Shown here: one piece after another, positions 33,752-41,700 of the stretch
How positions within the stretch are numbered: the stretch's first letter is position 1
How the letters are laid out: every line of letters begins with the position of its first letter
From: an uncultured bacterium
GTDB taxonomy: Bacteria; Verrucomicrobiota; Lentisphaeria; Victivallales; UBA1829
DNA length: 47,135 bases
Assembly (NCBI GenBank): GCA_902774245.1
Contig: CACYHQ010000016.1
Span: forward strand, 1 to 47,135
Direction: 5' to 3'
Position numbers and translations under genes: made by a program
The notes under the pieces: model-generated
Databases searched by the model: none
Told to the model about the DNA's origin: nothing
The model's input: only the letters and a program-made list of their open reading frames with translations

Positions 33752-33830
33752 ACTCAATCTCACTTTCTCTCCCCGTTCCGGGAGGTATCAAAAAAAGATG
33801 ATTTGATTGTTATCTTTTATTCCAATAATC

Positions 33831-33858
33831 AATATAACATTGAAAGAAAAGATGTCAA
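33831..33858 (-). promoter_or_regulatory. Promoter of the FG-GAP protein gene
   Basis: Minus strand: TTGACA (33853-33858), a 16-bp spacer and TATATT (33831-33836). Confidence 0.8.
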
Positions 33859-33933
33859 GTATTAATGTCATTTTTTTTTTTTTTGAAAATTGTATAAAAT
33901 CTAAAATATATACTATGCGAATTTAAATTTTGA

Positions 33934-34026
33934 GGGAGGACAGGTCCTCCTCTTCGGCAGTGCGCGGCTAACGCTCGCGCACACACAGAGTGTGCCGAGT
34001 AGTGCCGTGCTACGCGACGGCACGAA
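33934..34026. repeat. Palindromic hairpin array B
   Basis: Several hairpins in a row: GGAGGAC-AG-GTCCTCC (33935-33950); GTGCGCG-GCTAACGCT-CGCGCAC (33960-33982); a CACAC/GTGTG hairpin near 33980-33995; and GTGCCG-TGCTACGCGA-CGGCAC near 34002-34023. It lies between the cargo promoter and the 3' end of the GH3 gene and may also end GH3 transcription. Confidence 0.75.
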
Positions 34027-34038
34027 GAACGCGGCGGA

Positions 34039-36141
34039 TCACTTCTTGAGCTTGAGGGTGAGGACCTTCGAGGCGAGGGTGCGGCTGTCGTGGCCGAAGA
34101 AGATCTCGACGTCGTCGGCCGGCATGAACCAGCGTCCCTGGGCGTCGACGAGCCGGAACGCCTCGGCGGGGACGTCGATGGAGACGCGCCGCGACTCGCC
34201 CGGTTCGAGTCGGATGCGCCGGAATCCCTTCAGCTCGACGAGCGGGGCTTCCACGCCGGGCTTCGTGTGGCTGATGTACAGCTGGACGACCTCGTCGCCC
34301 GCGCAATCGCCGACGTTCGAGACGTTCGCGGAGACGGTCACGCGGCCCTTCTTCGCGAGGGAGTCCGTGAGGCGGGCGTTGGAATACTCGAACTCGGTGT
34401 AGCTGAGGCCGAATCCGAACGGGAAGAGGATGTTGTCCTTCGCGTAACGGTAGGTGCGGCCCTTCATGCTGTAGTCGTGGAAGTCGGGGAGCTTGTCGGG
34501 ATCGACCGGGAACGTGAACGGGATGCGTCCGGACGGGCAGGTCTTTCCGAAGAGGATCTCGCCGATGGCGGCGCCGCCCGCTTCGCCGGGGTAAGGGGCG
34601 TAGATGATCGCGGCGGCCTTCTTCACGTCTTTGCGGAGGTCGACCGGGGAGCCAGCCATGACCACGAGGACGACTTTGAAACCTTCCTTGTAGAACCAGT
34701 CGAGCATGGAGCGCTGGGAGGCGGGCAGGGCGATGGAGTCGCGTTCCGTGCTGTCGCTCTCCTCGCCCTCGATGGACTCGTCGAATCCGACGACCGCGAC
34801 GACCGGGTACTTTTTGTCGTAGAGCCAGCTCCGGGCGGAGAGATCGACCGCGGGGCCGTTCAGGGGCACGCTGCTGCGCGGCTCGAAGCTGGTGCCGGGG
34901 TCGGCGTTGGCGGCGATGCCCTCCAGGACGGTGACCATGTGGTCGGAGAATCCGTTGTAGTTGCCCCAGAGGGCGGGGAGGCTGGTCAGGTTCGGGCCGG
35001 TGAGGTTGAGTTTCGCCGTGGGCTTGAGCGGGAGGATGCCGTCGTTTTTGAGCAGGACGACGGACTTGCGCGCGGCCTCCAGCGCGATCGCGCGGTGTTC
35101 GGCGCAGTGGACTTTCGAGATCGGCGTCTTCGCGAGCGGGACGAGCTCGTCGCGGTCGAAACAGCCGAGTTTCATGCGTGTCATGAGGACGTGGCGCAGG
35201 GCTTCGTCGAGGTCGGTCTCGGTGATCATCTTCTTCTCGTAGGCGTCGAGGAGTTTTTCGAAGGAGCAGCCGCAGTTGAGGTTGCAGCCGTTCTTCAGCG
35301 CATAGGCGGCGGAGGCGGTCTGGTCGGGCGTGACCTTGTGCGTCTGATGGAAGTCCATGATGGCCCAGCAGTCGGAGACGAAATGCCCTTGGAATCCCCA
35401 TTTCTTGCGGAGGAGCTCCCTGATGTACTTCGCGCTGCCGCAGCATACCTGGCCGTTCGTGCGGTTGTACGCGCCCATGACGGACTCGACTTTCGCCTCG
35501 GTCACGAGCTTCTTGAACGCGGGCAGATAGGTCTGCGTCGCGTCGCGCCTGCTGATCTTCGCGTCGAACTGGTGGCGTTCCGCCTCGGGCCCGCTGTGTC
35601 CCCAGAAATGCTTCGCGCAGGCGGCGAGTTTCAGGTACTTCGGATCGTCGCCCTGGAGCGCGCGGACCATCGCCGCGCCGAACTCGCCGGTGAGGTACGG
35701 ATCCTCGCCGAACGTCTCCTGGCCGCGTCCCCAGCGCGGATCGCGGAAGATGTTGATGTTCGGGGTCCAGAAGGTGAGGCCGCGGTAGATCGGCGTGCTG
35801 CCGTCGCCGGAGAGCCTGCGTGCGGCGGCGTGTTTCGCGCGCGCCTCGACCGCGACCGCGCAGCCCATGCGGTACTCCAGGTCGGTGTCGAACGTGGCGG
35901 CCATGGCGATGGCCTGCGGGAACACGGTCGCCATGCCGGCGCGCGCCACGCCGTGCAGACATTCGCTCCAGTAATTGTAGGCGGGGATGCCGAGGCGTTC
36001 GACGGCGGGCGCGTCGTGCAGCAGCTGGCTGACCTTTTCCTTCACGGTCATCTCCTTGATGATCGCTTCCACGCGCTCCTCGAACGGGAGGGAGTCGTCG
36101 TACCACACGAATTTGCTGCGTTTTGCCTGAAGTCTGCTCAT
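34039..36141 (-). CDS. GH3 family glycoside hydrolase (beta-xylosidase/beta-glucosidase type)
   Basis: 700 residues from the ATG at 36141 (CAGGAGCGATCC upstream). No signal peptide, so probably cytoplasmic. The N-terminal TIM-barrel domain has YWSECLHGVAR, TFWTPNINIFRDPRWGRGQETFGEDP (parts TFWTPNINIFRDPRWGRG and ETFGEDP), CAKHFWGHS and the nucleophile Asp in FVSDCWAI (about 257). The alpha/beta-sandwich domain follows (KSVVLLKNDGILPL), then a fibronectin III-like C-terminal domain (FGLSYTEFEYSN). The SDCWAI and YALKNGCNLNCG patterns are those of the xylosidase/arabinosidase-like branch of GH3. With GH115 and a pentose-type importer in the same window, action on xylo-oligosaccharides is likely but unproven. 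Confidence 0.94.
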   Translation of the reverse strand: MSRLQAKRSKFVWYDDSLPFEERVEAIIKEMTVKEKVSQLLHDAPAVERLGIPAYNYWSECLHGVARAGMATVFPQAIAMAATFDTDLEYRMGCAVAVEARAKHAAARRLSGDGSTPIYRGLTFWTPNINIFRDPRWGRGQETFGEDPYLTGEFGAAMVRALQGDDPKYLKLAACAKHFWGHSGPEAERHQFDAKISRRDATQTYLPAFKKLVTEAKVESVMGAYNRTNGQVCCGSAKYIRELLRKKWGFQGHFVSDCWAIMDFHQTHKVTPDQTASAAYALKNGCNLNCGCSFEKLLDAYEKKMITETDLDEALRHVLMTRMKLGCFDRDELVPLAKTPISKVHCAEHRAIALEAARKSVVLLKNDGILPLKPTAKLNLTGPNLTSLPALWGNYNGFSDHMVTVLEGIAANADPGTSFEPRSSVPLNGPAVDLSARSWLYDKKYPVVAVVGFDESIEGEESDSTERDSIALPASQRSMLDWFYKEGFKVVLVVMAGSPVDLRKDVKKAAAIIYAPYPGEAGGAAIGEILFGKTCPSGRIPFTFPVDPDKLPDFHDYSMKGRTYRYAKDNILFPFGFGLSYTEFEYSNARLTDSLAKKGRVTVSANVSNVGDCAGDEVVQLYISHTKPGVEAPLVELKGFRRIRLEPGESRRVSIDVPAEAFRLVDAQGRWFMPADDVEIFFGHDSRTLASKVLTLKLKK

Positions 36142-36257
36142 GGATCGCTCCTGTGACGTTGGGACGGGGCATGTATGTTCGCGGCCCGTCCGGTTGGGGT
36201 GTTGCCGAAAAGGGAAAACCGTTGTGATTGCGCCTGAAAGCGCGGCCGGATCAGGAT

Positions 36258-36285
36258 AATATAAGCGCGATGTCGCGAGTTGCAA
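36258..36285 (-). promoter_or_regulatory. Promoter of the GH3 gene
   Basis: Minus strand: TTGCAA (36280-36285), a 16-bp spacer and TATATT (36258-36263). Confidence 0.65.
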
Positions 36286-36337
36286 CCCGATTCCGCGGAA
36301 AAGATGCGGATTTTATTTAAAAAACATGGAAACGCAC

Positions 36338-36366
36338 TTGACAGGAACAATTCAAGCGTGTAAATT
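36338..36366 (+). promoter_or_regulatory. Promoter of the proline-rich protein gene
   Basis: TTGACA (36338-36343), a 17-bp spacer and TAAATT (36361-36366), about 100 nt ahead of the ATG. Confidence 0.75.
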
Positions 36367-36470
36367 GTTAGAGGTAGCGTATTGAATATAACTTTTCCGG
36401 CGTGTCGCGGAGCAATGTGCGGAAACAGAGCCGACGCGCGGGAAATGAACTCGTTTGCAAGGAGGAATCT

Positions 36471-37091
36471 ATGAAGTATTCTCTGAAACGTATCGCGGCG
36501 GTCGTTCTGACCGCGTGCCTGCTCGGCGTCGCGACGGAATCCGTCTACGCCCGCGGGGGACGTCCCCCGGCGCCTCAGCCCCAGCCGAAGCCGCAACCTC
36601 AGCCCCCGCCGAAACCCCAGCCGCCGAAACCCCAGCCCCAGCCGAAATCGCAGCCCGTGATCGGCACGCTGGCGCCGTCCAGGCCCGGCGAACAGCCCAT
36701 GATCGGCACGCTGGCGCCGTCCAGATCCGGTGAACAGCCCATGATTGGCACGCTGGCGCCGCAGAAGCCGCAGCCGGTGCCTCAGCCCAAGCCCAGACTG
36801 AAAGACCCGGAACCTGAACGTGGCGGGCGTCCGCAGGACAATCCGCCTCCGGCAGAGCGCCCGGCTGAACGTCCGGCCGAACGTCCGGCTGAGCGTCCGG
36901 CGGAACAGCCGAAACCGGCCGAACCGGCTCCGCAGGTCGTGCAGGAACAGCCTCAGCAGCCGAAGCAGGCTCAGGCGCAGGAACCGATCATCATCACGCC
37001 ACGTTCCGTGCAGTCTGGCAATGCCACGCGCAGAAACGTGCCCGGCTATTCCGGCGGCGACGGCAGCGGCCCGCTGATCTACAATCCGTAA
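36471..37091 (+). CDS. Secreted proline-rich repeat protein
   Basis: 206 residues behind a perfect AAGGAGGAATCT. A Sec signal peptide (MKYSLKRIAAVVLTACLLG, cleavage near VYA) is followed by almost pure low complexity. First comes a PQPKPQPQPP-type stretch, then three copies of a 14-residue unit (x-IGTLAPSRPGEQPM form), then a Pro/Lys/Arg/Glu stretch, four copies of PAERPAER-type repeats, a Gln/Pro-rich part, and an unrelated tail (IIITPRSVQSGNATRRNV ... GSGPLIYNP). Such chains can span the periplasm or bind peptidoglycan, as in TonB-like linkers; no membrane or catalytic domain is present. No known family recognised. It has its own strong promoter. Confidence 0.85.
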   Translation: MKYSLKRIAAVVLTACLLGVATESVYARGGRPPAPQPQPKPQPQPPPKPQPPKPQPQPKSQPVIGTLAPSRPGEQPMIGTLAPSRSGEQPMIGTLAPQKPQPVPQPKPRLKDPEPERGGRPQDNPPPAERPAERPAERPAERPAEQPKPAEPAPQVVQEQPQQPKQAQAQEPIIITPRSVQSGNATRRNVPGYSGGDGSGPLIYNP

Positions 37092-37094
37092 ATC

Positions 37095-37135
37095 CGGCTC
37101 AAAAAAAGAAAAAAACGCCAATTCCGGCGGCGGAT
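37095..37135 (-). terminator. Possible terminator after the release-factor-like gene
   Basis: Minus strand: a short CGCC/GGCG stem with a 6-nt loop (37116-37129) followed by TTTTTTTCTTTTTTT. The stem is weak; the long T run is the main signal. Confidence 0.35.
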
Positions 37136-37140
37136 GCTCT

Positions 37141-37635
37141 TCAATCCCGAGCTTCGCCGCCGTTTTTCTGTTTCGCCTCGGACCATGCGCGCCAGACCTG
37201 CGGATATTTCCGCATGGCGCGTTCGAGCTGGAACACGCTTACGCCACAGAGCGTAGCGGTTCGCGCGAGGTCGAAATTGCCTGCCGCCAGACGGTCGAAC
37301 AGCGCGGCGATCCACAGGATGAGGCGGGCGTGATTTGCGGGCGAGGGGGAGGGGAGCAAAGTAAAACCATCTGTGCCGGACGGGGCAGTATGAACGTGCA
37401 GCGCGATCTCGTAACGGAGCTTCCGCAGGGCGATGTGACGGTTTTTCGCCTGGCTGCGTTCCTCGTTCGCGGCGACGGCGAACCCGGTCGGACGATGCCG
37501 CAGACGCACGGCGGAGGATGTCTTGTTGATCTTCTGGCCGCCGTTTCCGGTGCCTTTCTGCATGATGAATTCGCAGTCGCGCAGGAGTGCGTCGTCCTCC
37601 GCGGTGAGCATGGCGTTGCGTTCGGAGGCGGTCAT
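37141..37635 (-). CDS. Peptide chain release factor-like protein (GGQ domain)
   Basis: 164 residues from the ATG at 37635; an in-frame TTG at 37647 is possible and there is no clear Shine-Dalgarno sequence. It contains only the class I release-factor domain with the GGQ loop: EFIMQKGTGNGGQKINKTSS, then AVRLRHRPTGFAV and RSQAKNRHIALRKL. The stop-codon recognition domain is absent, as in ArfB (YaeJ) and similar rescue factors. Unlike ArfB, the tail is not the Arg/Lys-rich ribosome-entry tail. It has a helix-turn-helix-like stretch (ARTATLCGVSVFQLERAMR) followed by a Trp-rich helix. It probably hydrolyses peptidyl-tRNA on special ribosome states. It lies 40 nt downstream of a lipoprotein gene. 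Confidence 0.85.
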   Translation of the reverse strand: MTASERNAMLTAEDDALLRDCEFIMQKGTGNGGQKINKTSSAVRLRHRPTGFAVAANEERSQAKNRHIALRKLRYEIALHVHTAPSGTDGFTLLPSPSPANHARLILWIAALFDRLAAGNFDLARTATLCGVSVFQLERAMRKYPQVWRAWSEAKQKNGGEARD

Positions 37636-37675
37636 AGGGCGGATCAAAGCGCGTCGGATCGGGGCGGGATTCGCC

Positions 37676-38116
37676 TCACTGGCGGCGTTTCTTCGAAATG
37701 TGGATGACCGGATCGCCGTTCAGTTCCTTCGAGACGACGATGTCGAATCCGTCGTCGTTCGGGCCGGCGACGACCAGACAGTAGTCGGAGCCGTTTTTGA
37801 CGATGGCTTCCGAGATCAGAGAACGCATCACGCGGTCGGCGTAGATGGAATTCTGCGGGCTGTACATGCCGGTCCCCGTGAGGCCTTTTCGCGTGAGCGC
37901 GAGGATCAGCGACTGCGTGGCGGAGCTGACGAGCTGGTCGTTTGTGAGTTCGACGGCCGAGGCCGGTTCGGAATCCTGCGGAGGCGGATCGAACGCGGGC
38001 GTGTCCGGCGGCGGATTGTCCTGGTTGTGGTAATCGAACCAGAAATCGGCGCAGGAACAGAGGAAAACGGGAACGAGAAGCGCGAGCGAAAGGGAAACGG
38101 CGTGTAGAGTTTTCAT
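37676..38116 (-). CDS. Small lipoprotein
   Basis: 146 residues from the ATG at 38116 (GAAGGAGCCCCGCGC upstream). A lipoprotein signal peptide ends in the lipobox LCSC (Cys about 21). A Pro/Asp-rich linker (DNPPPDTPAFDPPPQDSE) leads to a small folded domain: SATQSLILALTRKGL, ADRVMRSLISEAIVKNG, CLVVAGPNDDGFDIVVSKEL and DPVIHISKKRRQ. The alternation of helices and a final beta hairpin recalls small penicillin-binding-protein-activator-like (LpoB) or DUF4136-like lipoproteins, but I cannot assign a family. The tRNA-Gly genes lie just upstream on the same strand. Confidence 0.75.
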   Translation of the reverse strand: MKTLHAVSLSLALLVPVFLCSCADFWFDYHNQDNPPPDTPAFDPPPQDSEPASAVELTNDQLVSSATQSLILALTRKGLTGTGMYSPQNSIYADRVMRSLISEAIVKNGSDYCLVVAGPNDDGFDIVVSKELNGDPVIHISKKRRQ

Positions 38117-38148
38117 GCGCGGGGCTCCTTCTGTGCGTTTAAAACAAA

Positions 38149-38223
38149 TGGAGCGGGCGAAGGGAGTCGGACCCTCGACAATCACGTTGGCAACGTGACG
38201 CTCTACCACTGAGCTACGCCCGC
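38149..38223 (-). tRNA. tRNA-Gly (GCC), copy 2
   Basis: Full cloverleaf on the minus strand: acceptor GCGGGCG/CGCCCGC, D-arm GCTCAGTGGTAGAGC, anticodon loop TTGCCAA with anticodon GCC, T-loop TCCGACT, and an encoded CCA end. Identical to the copy at 38254-38328. Confidence 0.97.
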
Positions 38224-38253
38224 ATCATACACCAGCCGCTCTAAAAAAAAGAA

Positions 38254-38328
38254 TGGAGCGGGCGAAGGGAGTCGGACCCTCGACAATCACGTTGGCAACG
38301 TGACGCTCTACCACTGAGCTACGCCCGC
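38254..38328 (-). tRNA. tRNA-Gly (GCC), copy 1
   Basis: Same 75-nt sequence as the copy 105 bp away; promoter-proximal of the two. The short spacer between them is A/T-rich, and the pair is probably cotranscribed. Confidence 0.97.
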
Positions 38329-38344
38329 ATCTGGCATGCTATTT

Positions 38345-38372
38345 AATCTAGCACTCATTCCGGAAAAATCAA
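38345..38372 (-). promoter_or_regulatory. Promoter of the tRNA-Gly genes
   Basis: Minus strand: TTGATT (38367-38372), a 16-bp spacer and TAGATT (38345-38350), ending 17 nt before the first tRNA-Gly. Confidence 0.65.
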
Positions 38373-38450
38373 GCTCGAAACATACATTTTTCTCAAAAAA
38401 GTTTGTTTCAGGTTGATTCGGGGTGGAATTCTGTGTATTCATTGCTCTTC

Positions 38451-38538
38451 GTGCCGTTGCGAAGCGAGGCACCGCCGCAGTCGAGGCGTTCACCTCGTGT
38501 GCGAGCGTAGCCGCACACTACTTGGCACACTTCGTGTG
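38451..38538. repeat. Palindromic hairpin array D
   Basis: GTGCC ... GGCAC (38451-38472) with GCGAAGC in its loop; CGAGG-CGTTCA-CCTCG (38482-38497); GTGTGCG-AGCGTAGC-CGCACAC (38497-38518); and CACAC-TTC-GTGTG (38526-38538). It lies between tRNA-Gln and the tRNA-Gly promoter. Confidence 0.75.
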
Positions 38539-38612
38539 TGGCAACCCTGTCAGGACTCGAACCTGAACTAAGTGGACCAAAACCACTTGTGCTGCCATTA
38601 CACCACAGGGTT
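38539..38612 (-). tRNA. tRNA-Gln (TTG)
   Basis: Cloverleaf on the minus strand: acceptor AACCCTG/CAGGGTT, anticodon stem AGTGG/CCACT with loop TTTTGGT (anticodon TTG, reads CAA/CAG), T-arm with GGTTCGAGTCC, discriminator G and encoded CCA. Confidence 0.96.
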
Positions 38613-38722
38613 ACGAAAAACAGACGCTTTTTACTTTAGCACGTTTTCCCGAAAATTCCAGTTGAAAGCCCGAAAAAGAATGTTTTTTTGAACCCTGTAT
38701 CTGCTGTGTGCAGCCTGAACGG

Positions 38723-41700
38723 TCAGGCGATGACGGTCCAGTTCATATCCACGCCGTAGCCCATGACGTTCCAGTTGGCCTGGACGCCGCTGGCGTAGTA
38801 CCCGAGCATGCCGGTCGTATACTGGCGGACAAGCAGATCATCCTTGCCGTCGGCGTTGTAATCTCCGCAGCCCGCCACGAACCAGTCGGTCGGGTCGAGC
38901 TGGCCGATCACCTGATATGTGTCGGCGACGCCGTCGAGGAGCATGTACATCGAACCGGTGTTCTCGTCGAAAAGGACGATATCATCGTGTCCGTCGCCCG
39001 CGAAGTCGCCGATGGCGCGCACCGTGCAGTCGTACCACGCGCTGCTGCCTCTGGAAGAGACCGTGCCGTCGATATCAACGGTGTAATACTGGCTCGCATT
39101 GTAGCACATCAGCACGGAGTCCCTGCCGTTGCCGTCGAAATCGCCGCAGCCCGCCAGAGTCCACGCGTCGCCTCCGAAGTCTTCGCTGATGCCGACCCAC
39201 GTCTCCGTGCCGTCGGTCCATGCGCCGAGGGCGTAGAGTTCAGGAGCGTACCAGACGATTGAATTCGCGCCGGACGCGTTTCCGGTCAGATTGCCGACTT
39301 TGTTCTGCCACTGGATGTCATCCCAGTTTTCCAGATACCCGATCGTGACCCAGCCGTTCATATCGTCGCCGTCCTGGTAGTACCCGATGTAGGCCGCCTT
39401 GATCCCCGCCTCGCTCACGACGTTGCCGAACATGACCGCGTCGGCCTTCCCGTCGCCGCTCATGTCGTAGCTGCCGAGGTTGTCCCATTCGGGCGAAATC
39501 CATGTGGCGTTCGCGCTCCACCAGTCGCTCGTGCCGTTCATCCAGTAACCGTGCGCGTAGGTGTTGCCCGTCCAGACGAACATCACGTCCGACACGCCGT
39601 TGCCGTCGCGGTCGCCCTTCGCCGAAACCACGGGTTGCGGTTCCGGTCCCGGCTGAGGTCCATCGACCGTGACGGACAGCACGTTGTCGTCGTCGAGATT
39701 GAGCGTGTAAAACACGCCTTCAATTTCCTTTGTTCCGCTTGTGAGCCTGAGGATATCGATCGTCACGCCCAGGGAATCCTTCACGGCGATGCCGCTGTCG
39801 AATCCCGCCGCGCCTCCGGCGAGCTTGTACGTGCCGTCCGTCTGCATCCCGTCGACCATAAGCGAGTATTTCGGCGCGCCCTTCACGAGCGACAGGTCGT
39901 TCACGAATGGGTCCGCGTCCGCGGAGGCCTCTATAAGGTTGAATAAGATGGTGCCGGACACCGTAACGTCGGCTCCGCTGCTCAAAGTCAGAGTTTCCGT
40001 GAGTCTGCCGCCTGAGGAAACGAGCAGAATACCACCCTTGGACACGGTCATCCCGCCTGCGGTACCGCCGGAATTGACGACCACGCCTCCGCCCGAAGAC
40101 ACTGTGGTCGCACTCGCCATGCCGCCGGAACGGACAGTCGCGTTCCCGCCTGCTTCCACCGTGGTCATGCTCGCGTTCGCGCCGATATACACGACCATAC
40201 TGCCGCCCGAGGACACTGTGGTCGCACTCGCCATGCCGCCGTTGGAGATGACCAGAGTCCCTCCCCGGCTGCCGGGTGTGCCTTCCGTGAGACCGTCCAG
40301 TGTAGTCGAATTCGCCACTCCGCCGCTGGAGACGGTCATGCTGCCGCCGCTGGTGACGGAGGTTATTTCCGTCACTCCGCCGCTGGAAACGTGGAGATAG
40401 GCTCCGCTGGATACGTAAACATGTTCCGCCGTGCCGCCCTTGAAGATTCTCATGATGCCGCTGCTGTAGACGTTGGCGCCGGATGCCAGTCCGCCGGAAT
40501 ACACCAGGACCTTACCCCCTGAATACACGCTGGCATCGTCCATAACGCCGCCGTTGGAGACATAAAGTTCGCCGCCGCTCTGCACAGAGTTCCATCGTGC
40601 CACGCCGCCGTTGGAGATATAGAGGCTGCCGCCGTTGAAAATACTGTTTGCCACGGCCACGCCGCCGTAGGAGACATGCATGCCGCCGCCTCTGATGTTG
40701 GTCGAACTCGCCGAGCCGCACACGGACATTTTTCCCGCGAGGAGTTCCGTAATGCCCGCATATCCTCCGCTTTGGACGAGCATACCGCCGTCCGTTTCTA
40801 TGACCGTCGAGGTCACTTTGCCTTCGCTGAAGATTTTTATCTGGCCCTCCTCCCGTACCGTGGCGCTGATTGCCGAGCCGCCGTTGAAGACGTTCATCAG
40901 GCCCTCCTCCCGTACCATGGCGCCGATCACCAAGCCGCCGCGGCTGACTCTTAACAGGCTCATGGAGGCAATTGTCGTGTCATTCGCCGTGCCGCCGGAC
41001 TTGACGTCCTGCGTTGCGCCGGAGTCGACCAAAGTATCGTTCGCCGTGCCGTTATTGTCGACCAGGAAATAGCCGTAGGCGGTCGTGTGGTTTGCGACGC
41101 CACTGTAGACGGCAAACGAGCCGCCCGAATGGATCGTCGTGACGTCCGTGGAACCGCCGCTTTGAATAAGCAGACTACCGCCATCTTCGACGATCGTATC
41201 GTTCACGGAGACACCGCCGGTTATGACACGGAAATTGGCGCCGGAAGCGACAGTCGTTCTGTTCGCCGTGCCGCCGCTGCTGATGTGGAATTGGCCGGCT
41301 GAGTTGATGGTCGTGTCGTTCGCCGTGCCGGAATAGAGATAAAGAATGCCGTCATAGCCGAGGACCGTGTCAAACAACACGCCGCCACTGACCTTGATGA
41401 AGCCTTTGTTTGCGACCGTGGTGCAGCTCGCCGTGCCGCCATAGAGATGAAGTTCTCCATCGTATGTGATTGATGTATATAATGCGGTCGTGCCGGAATG
41501 TACCGTTGCGCTGTTCTTGGAAATCACCAGATCCGAAAAAGAGTTTGAAATGCACGACAACAAAACCCCGCCGGAGTAACAACCCAGAAAACCGCCGTTT
41601 TCCAGGACATTCGTGGCCGTGCCGCTACCAATGATGGAGACTCTGCCGCCGAAGTCGATGGAGATGCCGTCCGCCAGACCGCCGTAAATATTGAACACTG

